Of a stretch of DNA of 64,000 nt, positions 39,060 through 51,295 are shown piece by piece; the first letter of the stretch is position 1, and each line of letters begins with the position of its first letter. The translations under genes were made by a program, and so were the position numbers. The notes beneath the pieces were generated by a model. It was given only the letters and a program-made list of their open reading frames with translations, searched no databases and had not been told where the DNA came from. This DNA comes from Pseudomonas fulva (lineage in GTDB: Bacteria; Pseudomonadota; Gammaproteobacteria; Pseudomonadales; Pseudomonadaceae): contig NZ_CP082928.1 of NCBI RefSeq assembly GCF_023517795.1, positions 1,240,001-1,304,000 of the forward strand. The letters run 5' to 3'.

Positions 39060-42000
39060 TCAGTTGGGCTTTTCGAAGGGTTTGTCGAAGGTCAGCTCGG
39101 GGTCGTGCAAGGTACCCTTGACGTCGTACTGCACGCTGGCGAAACGCGCCACGCGGTCGCCGAGCAGCTTGTCGGCGATGAACAGCGCCCCGCCGATGGC
39201 CGGCGCGCCGACGATCAAGGCGGCGATCGGCAGGTTGTTGGTGACCGGCAGGGTGACCAGCAGCTTGGCGTCGATGCCCTCGTTGACCATGTTCAGGGTG
39301 CCGTTGAGCTCCAGGTTGCTCGACGGCCCGGTCATGGTGATCGGCCCCTGGGTGACGAACACGCCATCGGTGGCCAGCAGGTTGCCCTTCACCCGGTCGT
39401 AGCTCAGGCCCTTGTCGAGCAGGTCGGAAAAATCGAGGCGCAGGCGGCGGCCGATGGAATTGAAGTTGAGCAGGCCGAACACCCGCAGCGCCGAGGCAGA
39501 GCCCTGCACCTCGACGAACTGCCCCTTGCGCAGCGCCGCGTCGAGGCTGCCGGAATAGCGCTTGAGGCTGAACCAGGCGGGCGAGCCCGGCCAGTGCCCG
39601 TCGGCATCCAGGCGGAAGCTCTCGCTGGTGGCCGACGGCGCGTAGCCCCAGGCCTTGAGCACTTCGGAAAGTTTCTCGCCCTGCATGCGCCCCTTGTACC
39701 AGCTGCGCGTCTGCCCCGGCACGCCCTGCCAGCCGATCGCACCGCCCAGCTTGAGGCCCTTGAGGTTGATGTCCAGGTCGCTGAACTGCACGCCCTGGGC
39801 AATCGGGCGCGCATTGAGCGACCAGGTGCCCATGTCGTCATCGCCCTGGAACACGTGGGCGACGCGCAGGTTCAGGGCCGGAATCTGCCGCGGGTCGAAG
39901 TCGGCCAACGGGTCGGGACCTTCGGGCTCCGGCGCGTCCCCGGTCTTTGGCTTGGCGGCCGGCAGGCGTACGTATTCCAGGTCGGCGACGATGGGCCGGT
40001 CGGCTGCTTCGAACAGATCGATACGCCCCTTGGCCAGGGTGCTGTCCAGGTTCAGCGACCATCCACCCTGGAGCGGGCGCAGGCCGACATCGAGATCATC
40101 GAGCTGCTGACCGAGCCCCTCGAAGCGCCCGATACGCAGCTGGGCATCGCTGAACAGCTGCTGGGCATCCTGCCGCGACGACTGCTGGTAGGGTTCGATC
40201 GCCTTCTGCCACTCGGCCAGGTTGACCTGGGCAACGCGCCCACGCACGCGCACACCGCGGCTGGGCGGCAGGATCGCCGGGCCATCGCCCAGGCGCAGCT
40301 CGCCGCGGCTCTGGTCGAACTGGCCTGGCGGCGCGGCCAGGGTAAAGCTGGCGACGTCGGCGTAGTCGAGCCAGTAGCGCTGCTCGGTGCCGCCGAAACT
40401 CATGCGCCAATCGGCGTAACGTTCGTCATTGCCGGCCTTGCCGAAAGGCGCCGGCAGGGCAATGCTCAGGCCCTTGAGGTTGGAGTCGACGCGCAGCTGG
40501 CTTTGCGCGCCCTCCAGGCTCAAGCGCAGGCGATACGGCAGGCTGCCTTCGGCAGGCAGCTGCTGCTTGACGCCCAGCCACTGCGTCAGGTTGCTCAGGG
40601 GCACCACGCCATTGGCTTCGATCTGGCTGCGCGCCTGGCCCGGCCTGCCATCGGCCAGCGCCTTGCCACGAATGGCATGGCCGAGCGCCCGCGCGGTGAT
40701 CGACGGCGCGCTCAGCCCCTTGTTGGTGTCGTAGCGGAAATCGCCGGTCACGTCGCTCAACTGCAGCTCGGGCTTGCTGATGGCCAGCGAGGCCTTGTCG
40801 GCACTGAAGTCGACGATCACCCTGGCCTGCTCGCCCTTCTGCAATGGGATATCCAGATCCAGCGCGCCCTCCAGGGCGCCCTCGCCCTTCCACCCGGCAA
40901 AGGTATCGGCAACACCCAGCGGGGTTTCCTGGAGGATCTTCAGGCCATCGCCGACACTGCTCTGCAGCTTGCCCTTGAGCTTCAGGTGCGGGGTCTGGCC
41001 AGGGTCGACATGGGGGATATCGGCAAATGCCTCGCGCACTCGGCTGTTCAGAATGCTGCCTTCGGAGACCCGCACGCGCACGCCGCTGTCTTCGATCAGC
41101 ACCTGGCCACGGGCATCACGCAGCGCAGGCCAGCCCGGCTGGAAGGCCAGCTCGGCGTCCTCCACGTCGAAGAACAGGCTGATGCTGCGCACCGCCGGGT
41201 CAGGGTTGCGATTGATCGAGCCCTGGTACTGGAAGTAACCCTCGTTGACCTTGCCGCTGTGAATCGCGGTTTTCAGCCACTCGTCCAGCGCCGGGCTGAG
41301 CACCGGCGTCGGCAGGTATTTTTCGGTGAAGCGCGCATCGCCGTCGCGCATGCCGACGCGCAGGTCCATGTAGTCCTCGCGCTCGGGGTCCTTGAGCATG
41401 CGGATCAGGAAGTCGCCGGCCACCTTGCCCTCTTCGCCCACCACCTGCAGGTAGGGCGCGCGCAGGGTGAAGCCTTCCTCGTCGAGGGTCCAGGTCAGCC
41501 GCCCCTTGGCCTGCTGATAGACCCAGGCCTTCGGGAACAGGGTGGTGAGGTGCAGGGAGAAATCTTCGCTGTCGACCTTCAACTCGCCACCGCCGAGGTC
41601 GCCGGTGATACTGCCACTGCCGTTCTCCACGGCAGGCGAGGCATGCCAGGCGGAAAAACCGACGCGCTCCAGATTGGCGGAGAACTGCAGGCGCTCGGGG
41701 CCTTCGAGCTCCGGTTGGAAACTGGCGTTGAGGTTGCGCAGGCCGCCGTGGGGCTTGAGGATCTGCAGCAGCTGCAGGGCATTGTCAGGCAGCGGCGCCA
41801 GGCCCTCGACCAGTGGCACCAGCGGGCCGATATCGAGACGATCGGCGCTCAGGGTCCAACGCTGCGGCTGGTCGTCCTTGCCAGCCTGGTGGCCCAGGGC
41901 GATGCGCGCCTCGCCCCAGCGGTGGTCACCGCGGCTGAAGGCGAAATCATCGAGCAATAGCTCGAAGTCATCGCCCTTGCGCTCGAAATAGGCATTCAGT

Positions 42001-42887
42001 GCCAGGTCCTTGAGGGCGACCGACTTGCGCTCGCCATGGTGCCCCTTCACGGCCGGGGCATGCAGGCGGGTGACGGCGCGCTGCAGCTGACGCCCGTCCC
42101 ATACGCCCCACAATTCTCCGCCCAGTTGCAACTGCTCGAGGTGCCAGTCGCGGGTCAGTTTGGGCGGCAACCAGGCGGCCCAGTCGCTCTGCGGCGCGCT
42201 CAGATACAGCTCGGCGCGGGCGTCCTGCCAGTGCTCGGGCTGGATGCGCGTGCGCAACTGCAGGGCCAGGGGCTGGCCATCCGGCAGGTGCAGGCGCGCA
42301 TTCAGGCGCTGGCGGCTGCTGCCGTTATCCACACTGAGATTGATGTCGGTGAGTTGCAGCGGCGGCTGCCCCTGGGGCTGGACGCTCACCTGGCTGCCGA
42401 GCAGGGAAAGATGGCCGATCACCTGGGACTGACGCAGCGCCTTGGCAACGTCCAGCGGGGGCTGGTCCTGGCGCTGCGGCAAGCCTTCGACATGCCAGGC
42501 GCCCTGTTCGTCCTCGCGCAGGCTCAGGCTCAGGCCATCGAGCTGCAGGTCGGCGAGGCGCGGTTGCCAGGCCAGCAGGCTGCCGAGCAGATCGGGCACC
42601 ACCTGCACCCGTTCGAGGGCCAGCGCCTGCTCGCCTTCGCCGATGCGCAGATCACGCACCGTCAGCAATGGCGCGAAGCCACGCCAATGGCCTTCCAGCG
42701 CGCCGATGCCGACCGGCATGCCCAGGGCCTCGCTGGCGCGGGTTTGCGCTTCCTGTCGGTACTCGGCCACCAAGGGCACCAGTTGGCGGCCCAGGCTCAC
42801 ATAGAGCGCGGCCAGCACCAGCCCCAGGGCGCACAGCCCCAGGCTCCAGCGCAACAGCGTGGCTAACGCCAGACCCAAACGCGCCAT
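39060..42887 (-). CDS. yhdP: YhdP, AsmA-like phospholipid transporter
   Basis: A 1275-aa protein with one N-terminal membrane helix (about 10-32) and a very long periplasmic part made of repetitive beta-strands, ending in an AsmA-like C-terminal region (FVTQGPITMTGPSSNLELNG and INTLMVNEG-like NMVNEGIDAKLLVTLPVT). With TamB and YdbH it is thought to form bridges that carry phospholipid to the outer membrane. The length is normal for Pseudomonas YhdP. It follows rng closely and precedes the nit gene by 14 bp. Confidence 0.93.
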   Translation of the reverse strand: MARLGLALATLLRWSLGLCALGLVLAALYVSLGRQLVPLVAEYRQEAQTRASEALGMPVGIGALEGHWRGFAPLLTVRDLRIGEGEQALALERVQVVPDLLGSLLAWQPRLADLQLDGLSLSLREDEQGAWHVEGLPQRQDQPPLDVAKALRQSQVIGHLSLLGSQVSVQPQGQPPLQLTDINLSVDNGSSRQRLNARLHLPDGQPLALQLRTRIQPEHWQDARAELYLSAPQSDWAAWLPPKLTRDWHLEQLQLGGELWGVWDGRQLQRAVTRLHAPAVKGHHGERKSVALKDLALNAYFERKGDDFELLLDDFAFSRGDHRWGEARIALGHQAGKDDQPQRWTLSADRLDIGPLVPLVEGLAPLPDNALQLLQILKPHGGLRNLNASFQPELEGPERLQFSANLERVGFSAWHASPAVENGSGSITGDLGGGELKVDSEDFSLHLTTLFPKAWVYQQAKGRLTWTLDEEGFTLRAPYLQVVGEEGKVAGDFLIRMLKDPEREDYMDLRVGMRDGDARFTEKYLPTPVLSPALDEWLKTAIHSGKVNEGYFQYQGSINRNPDPAVRSISLFFDVEDAELAFQPGWPALRDARGQVLIEDSGVRVRVSEGSILNSRVREAFADIPHVDPGQTPHLKLKGKLQSSVGDGLKILQETPLGVADTFAGWKGEGALEGALDLDIPLQKGEQARVIVDFSADKASLAISKPELQLSDVTGDFRYDTNKGLSAPSITARALGHAIRGKALADGRPGQARSQIEANGVVPLSNLTQWLGVKQQLPAEGSLPYRLRLSLEGAQSQLRVDSNLKGLSIALPAPFGKAGNDERYADWRMSFGGTEQRYWLDYADVASFTLAAPPGQFDQSRGELRLGDGPAILPPSRGVRVRGRVAQVNLAEWQKAIEPYQQSSRQDAQQLFSDAQLRIGRFEGLGQQLDDLDVGLRPLQGGWSLNLDSTLAKGRIDLFEAADRPIVADLEYVRLPAAKPKTGDAPEPEGPDPLADFDPRQIPALNLRVAHVFQGDDDMGTWSLNARPIAQGVQFSDLDINLKGLKLGGAIGWQGVPGQTRSWYKGRMQGEKLSEVLKAWGYAPSATSESFRLDADGHWPGSPAWFSLKRYSGSLDAALRKGQFVEVQGSASALRVFGLLNFNSIGRRLRLDFSDLLDKGLSYDRVKGNLLATDGVFVTQGPITMTGPSSNLELNGTLNMVNEGIDAKLLVTLPVTNNLPIAALIVGAPAIGGALFIADKLLGDRVARFASVQYDVKGTLHDPELTFDKPFEKPN

Positions 42888-42918
42888 TCAGCTCACGCCC
42901 CGGCCCGGCCGGGCGTCT

Positions 42919-44376
42919 TCACAGCAGTACCACATCGTATTGTTCCTGGGAGTACATGGTTTCGACCTGGAACTTGATGGTTCGTCCTATGAATGCTTCG
43001 AGGTCGGCGACATTGCCGGACTCCTCGTCGAGCAGGCGGTCGACCACCTTCTGGTTGGCCAGCACGCGATAGCCTTCAGGCTGATAGGCGCGGGCCTCGC
43101 GAAGGATCTCGCGGAAGATCTCGTAGCAGGTGGTTTCCGCGGTTTTCAGCTTGCCGCGGCCCTGGCAATGGCTGCACGGCTCGCACAGCACCTGTTCGAG
43201 GCTCTCGCGGGTACGCTTGCGGGTCATCTGTACCAGGCCGAGTTCGGTGATGCCGATGATGTTGGTCTTGGCGTGATCGCGCTCCAGTTGCTTTTCCAGG
43301 GTGCGCAGCACCTGGCGCTGGTGCTCCTCGTCCTCCATGTCGATGAAGTCGATGATGATGATCCCGCCGAGGTTGCGCAGGCGCAGTTGCCGGGCAATCG
43401 CGGTGGCCGCCTCGAGGTTGGTCTTGAAGATGGTCTCTTCGAGCGTGCGATGGCCGACGAAGGCGCCGGTGTTGACGTCGATGGTGGTCATCGCCTCGGC
43501 CGGGTCGATGATCAGGTAGCCGCCGGATTTCAGCGGCACCTTGCGCTCCAGGGCCTTCTGGATCTCGTCCTCGATACCGTGCAGGTCGAAGATCGGCCGC
43601 TCGCCCGGGTAGTGTTCCAGACGGTCGGCGATTTCCGGCATCAGCTCGGCGACGAAGCTGGTGATCTTGCCGAAGGTTTCCCGCGAGTCGACACGGATCT
43701 TCTCCGAGCGCGGGCTGACCAGATCGCGCAGGGTGCGCAGGGCCAGGCTGAGGTCTTCATAGATCACCGAGGGCGTCGGCGCGCTCTTCATCTGTTCGCC
43801 GATCTGCGTCCACAGGCGGCGCAGGTAGCGGATGTCGACGAGAATCTCTTCGGCCCGCGCGCCGTCGGCGGCGGTGCGCAGGATGAAACCGCCGGCCTCG
43901 GCAATGCCCTCGGCAGCCACGCAGTCGGCGACCACCTGCTTGAGGCGCTCGCGTTCGGCCTCGTCCTCGATCTTCAGGGAAATACCGACATGGCTGGTGC
44001 GCGGCATATACACCAGGTAGCGCGAGGGGATCGACAGCTGGGTGGTCAGGCGCGCGCCCTTGCTGCCGATCGGGTCCTTGGTGACCTGCACGGTCAGGCT
44101 CTGCCCTTCGTGCACCAGGGCACTGATGCTCTCCACGGCACTGCCTTCGCGGCTGGAGATTTCCGAGGCGTGGATGAACGCCGCACGCTCCAGGCCGATG
44201 TCGACGAACGCCGCCTGCATGCCGGGCAGCACGCGCACCACCTTGCCCTTGTAGATGTTGCCGACGATGCCGCGGCGCTGGGTGCGCTCGACGTGCACTT
44301 CCTGCAGCACACCGTTTTCCACCACCGCCACGCGCGACTCCATCGGCGTGATGTTGATCAGGATCTCTTCACTCAT
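42919..44376 (-). CDS. rng: RNase G
   Basis: A 485-aa endoribonuclease of the RNase E/G family (CafA). An S1 domain (about 35-120, GIVGNIYKGKVVRVLPGMQAAF-type, here GNIYKGKVVRVLPGMQAAF) precedes the catalytic domain with IIIDFIDME, and the zinc-link CEPCSHCQGRG follows. It matures 16S rRNA 5' ends and degrades some mRNAs. Start MSEEILINIT at 44376; the longer frame runs into maf and is not conserved. Confidence 0.96.
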   Translation of the reverse strand: MSEEILINITPMESRVAVVENGVLQEVHVERTQRRGIVGNIYKGKVVRVLPGMQAAFVDIGLERAAFIHASEISSREGSAVESISALVHEGQSLTVQVTKDPIGSKGARLTTQLSIPSRYLVYMPRTSHVGISLKIEDEAERERLKQVVADCVAAEGIAEAGGFILRTAADGARAEEILVDIRYLRRLWTQIGEQMKSAPTPSVIYEDLSLALRTLRDLVSPRSEKIRVDSRETFGKITSFVAELMPEIADRLEHYPGERPIFDLHGIEDEIQKALERKVPLKSGGYLIIDPAEAMTTIDVNTGAFVGHRTLEETIFKTNLEAATAIARQLRLRNLGGIIIIDFIDMEDEEHQRQVLRTLEKQLERDHAKTNIIGITELGLVQMTRKRTRESLEQVLCEPCSHCQGRGKLKTAETTCYEIFREILREARAYQPEGYRVLANQKVVDRLLDEESGNVADLEAFIGRTIKFQVETMYSQEQYDVVLL

Positions 44377-44458
44377 GCGCCCATCTCTTGGCTGAGATGA
44401 AGCTGAAAGCAGCGCCGGGCTCATCGCGCCCGAACCATCGCGGCCTGCAACCTCTGGG

Positions 44459-45055
44459 TTATGCGCTGGCGGTCGTTTGCCAGCACGGAATCGCGAATTG
44501 CGCGAGCAGTTCGGCAGTCTCGCACAACGGCAGGCCGACCACCTCTGAATAACTGCCCTGCATCTGGCTGACGAATACCGCAGCCAAGCCCTGAATACCA
44601 TAACTGCCGGCCTTGTCGCGCGGCTCACCGGTGGCCCAATAGGCTTCAAGCTGTGTCCGGTCGAGTGCCTTGAAGCGCACCGTGCTGGTCACCACCCGGG
44701 CCTCGGCCCGGGCATCGCTGACCAGGGCGACGGCGGTCAGCACCTGGTGCTCACGGCCGGACAGCGCGGCCAGCGTGGCCAGGGCATCCTCACGGTCGAC
44801 GGGTTTGCCGAGTATGCGGCCGTCGAGCACTACGGCGGTGTCGGAGCCGAGCACTACGGCATCATGGCGATCGTCCAGCATACCGAGCGCGGCCTGGGCC
44901 TTGGCCAGTGCCAGGCGCTCGACGTAGGCGGCAGGCGCCTCGCCGGGCTGCGGGGTTTCATCGATGGGCACCACATGGGTGGTGAAGGAGACGCCGATCT
45001 GCGCGAGCAGCTCGCGACGGCGCGGCGAAGCGGAGGCCAGGTAGAGCGTGGTCAT
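44459..45055 (-). CDS. maf: Maf-like nucleoside triphosphate pyrophosphatase (YhdE)
   Basis: A 198-aa Maf protein that hydrolyses non-canonical or dTTP/UTP nucleotides. [20 protein letters not shown] with the catalytic Asp, and the [12 protein letters not shown] segment are family signatures. It lies between mreD and rng, the standard place. Confidence 0.93.
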   Translation of the reverse strand: MTTLYLASASPRRRELLAQIGVSFTTHVVPIDETPQPGEAPAAYVERLALAKAQAALGMLDDRHDAVVLGSDTAVVLDGRILGKPVDREDALATLAALSGREHQVLTAVALVSDARAEARVVTSTVRFKALDRTQLEAYWATGEPRDKAGSYGIQGLAAVFVSQMQGSYSEVVGLPLCETAELLAQFAIPCWQTTASA

Positions 45056-45089
45056 GCACAGGTCTCGCAATCAGGCGCCGCAGCGCGGT

Positions 45090-45578
45090 TCAGTTGACTC
45101 GCATGCGCCGGTGCACGGCGCGCAGCAGGGTGCACACCCAGGGCCAGAGCAGCGCACTGACCAGGGCCGGCAGCACGAAGGCCAGGGTCGGCGGGCGGTT
45201 GCCGGTCAGGGCGTTGAGCCACAACTGCACCAGCTGCGCCACGCCGAACACCACCAGCAGCACCATGCTCTGCTGCCACATGGGAAACATGCGCAGGCGT
45301 TGGTGCAGGCTCAGCACCAGGAAGGTGATCAGGGTGAGGATCAGCGCGTTCTGGCCCAGCAGCGTGCCGTTGAGCACATCCGCCAGCAGGCCGATGCAGA
45401 AGGCGCTGGTCATGCCGATGCGGTGCGGCACGGCCAGCACCCAGTAGGTGAGAAACAGCGCCAGCCACAGCGGCCGGCCGATCTCCATGAAACGCGGCAG
45501 CGTCGACACGCTGAGCAGCAGCGCCAGCACCAGGCTGGCCCAGATCACCCAGAGGTTGCTGGAACGGGTGGCGATCAT
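45090..45578 (-). CDS. mreD: MreD, rod-shape determining membrane protein
   Basis: A 162-aa protein with about five transmembrane helices, part of the elongasome with MreC and RodA. TLPRFMEIGRPLWLALFLTYW and FCIGLLADVLNGTLLGQNAL match the MreD family. The ATG overlaps the mreC stop (ATGA). Confidence 0.93.
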   Translation of the reverse strand: MIATRSSNLWVIWASLVLALLLSVSTLPRFMEIGRPLWLALFLTYWVLAVPHRIGMTSAFCIGLLADVLNGTLLGQNALILTLITFLVLSLHQRLRMFPMWQQSMVLLVVFGVAQLVQLWLNALTGNRPPTLAFVLPALVSALLWPWVCTLLRAVHRRMRVN

Positions 45579-46567
45579 TGGCGGGCCTCCTCAGCGCTGG
45601 CAGGTTCGGCAGGTGCAGCCTCCGGTGCCGGCGCGTCGACTGGTGGCGCATCCTCGACCGGCGCCTCGGCATCGGGATGCTCGAGGGCACGGCGATCGAC
45701 CTCCTCCTGGGCCTCGGCCGACTCGGCGGCGCGCTGCTCCGGTGTGCGCGGGTCGGTGAACACCAGCAGCATGTAGCGGGTCCGGTTGAGGTTGGCGGTC
45801 GGCACGGCACGGACGATGGCGAACGGCTGGCCGGAGTCGTGCACCACTTCGGTCACCGTGGCCACCGGATAGCCGGCCGGGAAACGCTGGCCAAGGCCGG
45901 AGCTGACCAGCAGGTCGCCTTCCTTGATGTCGGCGGTATCGGCCACATGGCGTAGTTCGAGACGCTCGGGGTTGCCGGTGCCGGTGGCGATGGCGCGCAG
46001 GCCGTTGCGGTTGACCTGCACGGGAATGCTGTGGGTGGTGTCGGTGAGCAGCAGCACGCGGGAGGTGTAGGGCATCACCTCGACCACCTGGCCCATCAGG
46101 CCGCGGGCATCGAGCACCGGCTGGCCGAGCACCACGCCGTCCTTCTCGCCCTTGTCGATCAGGATGCGGTGGGTGAAGGGGTTGGGGTCGATGCCGATCA
46201 GCTCGGTGGCCAGCACCTCGTCGTCGACCAGGGCCGAGGAGTTGAGCAGCTCGCGCAGGCGCACGTTCTGTTCGGTCAGCGCGGCGAGCTTCTGCAGGCG
46301 GCGCTGCATCATCAGCTGTTCGGCCTTGAGCTTCTCGTTCTCGGCGGCCAGCTCGTTGCGCGAGCTGAGCTCCTGGGTAGCACTTTCCCACAGGGTGACC
46401 GGCAGGCGCCCCAGCCAGTAGACGGGCTCGACGATCAGGCCGAGCTGGCTACGCACCGAATGCAGAACGGTAAGGCGGGCGTCGACGACCATCAGGGCAG
46501 CCGACAGCACGGCGAACACCAGCAGGTGTACACCGAGCGAAGGACCTTTGGCGAATAGCGGCTTTAT
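45575..46567 (-). CDS. mreC: MreC, rod-shape determining protein; apparent ATA start
   Basis: MreC, about 330 aa, is a bitopic protein whose periplasmic coiled-coil (about 60-110) and beta domains link MreB to the peptidoglycan synthases. The conserved family N-terminus, KPLFAKGPSLGV (E. coli MKPIFSRGPSL), is encoded here but the codon before Lys is ATA at 46567, with GAGG eight bases upstream. No ATG, GTG or TTG is in frame between the mreB stop and the GTG at 46519, which would give only 314 aa and clip the cytoplasmic tail and part of the membrane helix. I therefore propose ATA initiation; the 46519 start or a base-call error are the alternatives. Confidence 0.88.
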   Translation of the reverse strand: MKPLFAKGPSLGVHLLVFAVLSAALMVVDARLTVLHSVRSQLGLIVEPVYWLGRLPVTLWESATQELSSRNELAAENEKLKAEQLMMQRRLQKLAALTEQNVRLRELLNSSALVDDEVLATELIGIDPNPFTHRILIDKGEKDGVVLGQPVLDARGLMGQVVEVMPYTSRVLLLTDTTHSIPVQVNRNGLRAIATGTGNPERLELRHVADTADIKEGDLLVSSGLGQRFPAGYPVATVTEVVHDSGQPFAIVRAVPTANLNRTRYMLLVFTDPRTPEQRAAESAEAQEEVDRRALEHPDAEAPVEDAPPVDAPAPEAAPAEPASAEEARQ

Positions 46568-46648
46568 GGCGATTACCTCGTAGCCTGCCCGGAAGCTGCA
46601 TGCGGCGCGATGGTAGCTTCCGAGCTGCTGCAGCGTGAGGCGTGCGGC

Positions 46649-48014
<1,366 letters not shown>

Positions 48015-48302
48015 ATGGCGCTTGAACGCTCCGAGGTGGAAAAGATCGCACACCTGGCCCGCCTGGGCCTGGGTGACAGTGAACTGCCACAGACCACCGC
48101 AACCCTCAACAGCATTCTGGGCCTGATCGACAACATGCAGGCGGTCGACACCACCGGCATCGAGCCCCTGGCCCATCCGCTGGAAACCACCCAGCGCCTG
48201 CGCGCCGACACCGTTACCGAAACGAACCAGCGCGACGCCTACCAGGCCATCGCCCCGGCCGTGGAAAGCGGCCTGTACCTGGTTCCCAAAGTCATCGAGT
48301 AA
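48015..48302 (+). CDS. gatC: GatC, Asp/Glu-tRNA amidotransferase subunit C
   Basis: A 95-aa GatC, starting [19 protein letters not shown]. It clamps GatA and GatB together in the complex that converts Asp-tRNA(Asn) or Glu-tRNA(Gln) to the amide. AGGGAGAA precedes the ATG. First gene of gatCAB. Confidence 0.95.
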   Translation: MALERSEVEKIAHLARLGLGDSELPQTTATLNSILGLIDNMQAVDTTGIEPLAHPLETTQRLRADTVTETNQRDAYQAIAPAVESGLYLVPKVIE

Positions 48303-48317
48303 GGAAAGCCTTCCGCC

Positions 48318-49769
48318 ATGCATGAATTGACCCTGGCCGAGATCGCCCGCGCACTCGCCGACAAGCAGTTCTCCTCTGCCGAGCTGACCGGGAGCCTGCT
48401 GAGCCGCATCGAGCAGCTCGACCCGCAGCTCAACAGCTTCATCACCGTGACCGCCGAGCAGGCCCTCGAGCAGGCCAAGGCCGCCGACGCGCGCCGCGCC
48501 GCCGGTGAAAACGGCCCGCTGCTCGGCGCGCCGATCGCCCACAAGGACCTGTTCTGCACCAGGGGCGTGCTGACCAGCTGCGGCTCGAAGATCCTCACCG
48601 GTTTCAAGGCGCCCTACGACGCCACCGTGGTCGAGAAACTCGCCAACGCCGGTACCGTCAGCCTCGGCAAGCTGAACATGGACGAGTTCGCCATGGGCTC
48701 GGCCAACGAATCCAGCCACTACGGCCCGGTCAAGAACCCCTGGGACACCAGCCGCGTGCCCGGCGGCTCGTCGGGCGGTTCGGCTGCTGCGGTGGCCGCA
48801 CGTCTGCTGCCGGCCGCTACCGGCACCGATACCGGCGGCTCGATCCGCCAGCCGGCCGCGCTGACCAACCTCACCGGCATCAAGCCCACCTACGGCCGGG
48901 TGTCGCGCTGGGGCATGATCGCCTACGCCTCCAGCCTCGACCAGGGTGGCCCGCTGGCCCGCTCCGCCGAAGACTGCGCCCTGCTGCTCGGCGCCATGGC
49001 CGGTTTCGACCCGAAAGATTCGACCAGCGTCGACCAGCCGGTCGATGATTACCTGGCCGCCCTCGCCCAGCCGCTGGCCGGCCTGCGCATCGGTCTGCCC
49101 AAGGAATACTTCGGTGCCGGCCTGGACGCGCGCATCGGCGAGAAAGTCATGGCCGTGGTCGAGGCGCTGAAAAAACTCGGCGCCACCGTCAAGGACATCA
49201 GCCTGCCGAACCTGCAGCACGCCATCCCGGCCTACTACGTGATCGCCCCGGCGGAAGCCAGCTCCAACCTGTCGCGCTTCGACGGCGTGCGCTTCGGCTA
49301 CCGTTGCGAGAACCCGAAAGACCTGCAGGACCTGTACAAGCGCTCCCGGGGCGAAGGCTTCGGCGCCGAAGTGAAGCGGCGCATCATGGTCGGCACCTAT
49401 GCGCTGTCCGCCGGTTACTACGACGCTTACTACATCAAGGCCCAGCAGATCCGCCGACTGATCAAGAACGACTTCGTCGCCGCCTTCAAGGACGTCGACG
49501 TGATCCTCGGCCCGACCACGCCGAACCTGGCCTGGAAGCTCGGCGAGAAGAACGCCGACCCGGTTTCCGCCTACCTGGAAGACATCTACACAATCACCGC
49601 CAACCTGGCCGGCATTCCCGGCCTGTCGATGCCAGCCGGCTTCGTCGATGGCCTGCCGGTGGGCGTGCAGTTGCTTGGCAACTACTTCCAGGAAGGTCGT
49701 CTGCTCAACGTCGCGCACCAGTACCAACAGGTCAGCGACTGGCACAAACACGCACCGAGCGGCTTCTGA
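48318..49769 (+). CDS. gatA: GatA, amidase subunit of Asp/Glu-tRNA amidotransferase
   Basis: A 483-aa amidase-signature enzyme that frees ammonia from glutamine. The Ser-cisSer-Lys triad is visible: Lys in APIAHKDLF, the glycine-serine loop [13 protein letters not shown] and the Ser in [12 protein letters not shown]. It lies between gatC (15 bp gap) and gatB (14 bp gap). Confidence 0.97.
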   Translation: MHELTLAEIARALADKQFSSAELTGSLLSRIEQLDPQLNSFITVTAEQALEQAKAADARRAAGENGPLLGAPIAHKDLFCTRGVLTSCGSKILTGFKAPYDATVVEKLANAGTVSLGKLNMDEFAMGSANESSHYGPVKNPWDTSRVPGGSSGGSAAAVAARLLPAATGTDTGGSIRQPAALTNLTGIKPTYGRVSRWGMIAYASSLDQGGPLARSAEDCALLLGAMAGFDPKDSTSVDQPVDDYLAALAQPLAGLRIGLPKEYFGAGLDARIGEKVMAVVEALKKLGATVKDISLPNLQHAIPAYYVIAPAEASSNLSRFDGVRFGYRCENPKDLQDLYKRSRGEGFGAEVKRRIMVGTYALSAGYYDAYYIKAQQIRRLIKNDFVAAFKDVDVILGPTTPNLAWKLGEKNADPVSAYLEDIYTITANLAGIPGLSMPAGFVDGLPVGVQLLGNYFQEGRLLNVAHQYQQVSDWHKHAPSGF

Positions 49770-49783
49770 GGAAGGATCAAGAC

Positions 49784-51232
49784 ATGCAGTGGGAAACCGT
49801 CATCGGGCTGGAGATTCACGCTCAGCTCAGCACCCAATCGAAGATCTTCTCGGCCAGCGCCACCACCTTTGGCGCCGAGCCCAACACCCAGGCCAGCCTG
49901 GTCGACCTCGGTATGCCCGGCACCCTGCCGGTGCTCAACGCCGAGGCGGTGCGCATGGCCTGCCAGTTCGGCCTGGCCATCGATGCCGAGATCGCCGAGC
50001 GTAACGTCTTCGCGCGCAAGAACTACTTCTACCCGGACCTGCCAAAGGGCTACCAGACCAGCCAGATGGATCACCCCATCGTCGGCAAGGGCTTCCTCGA
50101 CATCACCCTGGAAGACGGCACCGTCAAGCGCATCGGCATCACCCGCGCGCACCTCGAAGAAGACGCCGGCAAAAGCCTGCACGAAGACTTCCAGGGCATG
50201 AGCGGCATCGACCTGAACCGCGCCGGCACGCCGCTGCTGGAAATCGTCTCCGAGCCGGACATCCGTTCGGCCAAGGAAGCGGTGGCCTACGTGAAAGCCA
50301 TCCACGCACTGGTGCGCTACCTGGGCATCTGCGACGGCAACATGGCCGAAGGTTCGTTGCGTTGCGACTGCAACGTGTCGGTACGCCCGAAGGGCCAGGC
50401 CGAATTCGGCACCCGCGCCGAGATCAAGAACGTCAACTCGTTCCGCTTCATCGAGAAAGCCATCAACCATGAAGTGCAGCGCCAGATCGAGCTGATCGAG
50501 GACGGCGGCAAGGTGGTGCAGGAAACCCGCCTGTACGATCCCAACAAGGATCAGACCCGCTCCATGCGCAGCAAGGAAGAAGCCAACGACTACCGTTACT
50601 TCCCCTGCCCGGACCTGCTGCCGGTGGTAATCGAGCGCAGCTTCCTCGATGACCTGCGCGCCAAGCTGCCCGAACTGCCGCCGCAGAAGCGCGAGCGTTT
50701 CGAAAGCCAGTACGCACTATCGACCTACGACGCCAGCGTGCTCAGCGCCAGCCGTGAACTGGCCGACTACTTCGAAGCGGTCGAGAAAACCTGTGGCGAC
50801 GCCAAGCTGGCGGCCAACTGGGTGATGGGCGAGCTGTCCAGCCTGCTCAACAAGGAAGGCCTGGAGATCGAGCAGTCGCCGGTGTCCGCCGAGCAACTGG
50901 GCGGCATGATCCTGCGCATCAAGGACAACACCATCAGCGGCAAGATCGCCAAGATGGTCTTCGAGGCCCTGGCTGCCGGTGAAGGCGCCACCGCCGATGA
51001 AGTGATCGAGAAGAAGGGCCTCAAGCAGGTCACCGATTCCGGTGCCATCGAGGCGATGCTCGACGAAGTGCTGGCCGCCAACGCCGAGCAGGTCGAACAG
51101 TACCGCGCCAGCGACGAAGCCAAGCGTGGCAAGATGTTCGGCTTCTTCGTCGGCCAGGCCATGAAAGCCTCCAAGGGCAAGGCCAACCCGGGGCAAGTGA
51201 ACGAACTGCTGAAGAAAAAGCTCGAAGGCTGA
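49784..51232 (+). CDS. gatB: GatB, Asp/Glu-tRNA amidotransferase subunit B
   Basis: A 482-aa GatB. It activates the aminoacyl-tRNA with ATP and receives ammonia from GatA. The N-terminus [20 protein letters not shown], the [16 protein letters not shown] motif and a C-terminal YqeY-like tail ([14 protein letters not shown]) are typical. I start it at 49784 after AAGGATCAAGAC; the frame extends upstream within gatA without similarity. Confidence 0.97.
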   Translation: MQWETVIGLEIHAQLSTQSKIFSASATTFGAEPNTQASLVDLGMPGTLPVLNAEAVRMACQFGLAIDAEIAERNVFARKNYFYPDLPKGYQTSQMDHPIVGKGFLDITLEDGTVKRIGITRAHLEEDAGKSLHEDFQGMSGIDLNRAGTPLLEIVSEPDIRSAKEAVAYVKAIHALVRYLGICDGNMAEGSLRCDCNVSVRPKGQAEFGTRAEIKNVNSFRFIEKAINHEVQRQIELIEDGGKVVQETRLYDPNKDQTRSMRSKEEANDYRYFPCPDLLPVVIERSFLDDLRAKLPELPPQKRERFESQYALSTYDASVLSASRELADYFEAVEKTCGDAKLAANWVMGELSSLLNKEGLEIEQSPVSAEQLGGMILRIKDNTISGKIAKMVFEALAAGEGATADEVIEKKGLKQVTDSGAIEAMLDEVLAANAEQVEQYRASDEAKRGKMFGFFVGQAMKASKGKANPGQVNELLKKKLEG

Positions 51233-51240
51233 GCCTATGA

Positions 51241-51264
51241 AAACGCCGGGGTTGCCCGGCGTTT
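51241..51264 (+). terminator. Terminator of gatCAB
   Basis: Perfect stem AAACGCCGGG/CCCGGCGTTT with a GTTG loop, 8 bp after the gatB stop, ending in TTTT. Confidence 0.8.
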
Positions 51265-51295
51265 TCGCATCTGAAGTTCGGGATGGAGAAAAGCA

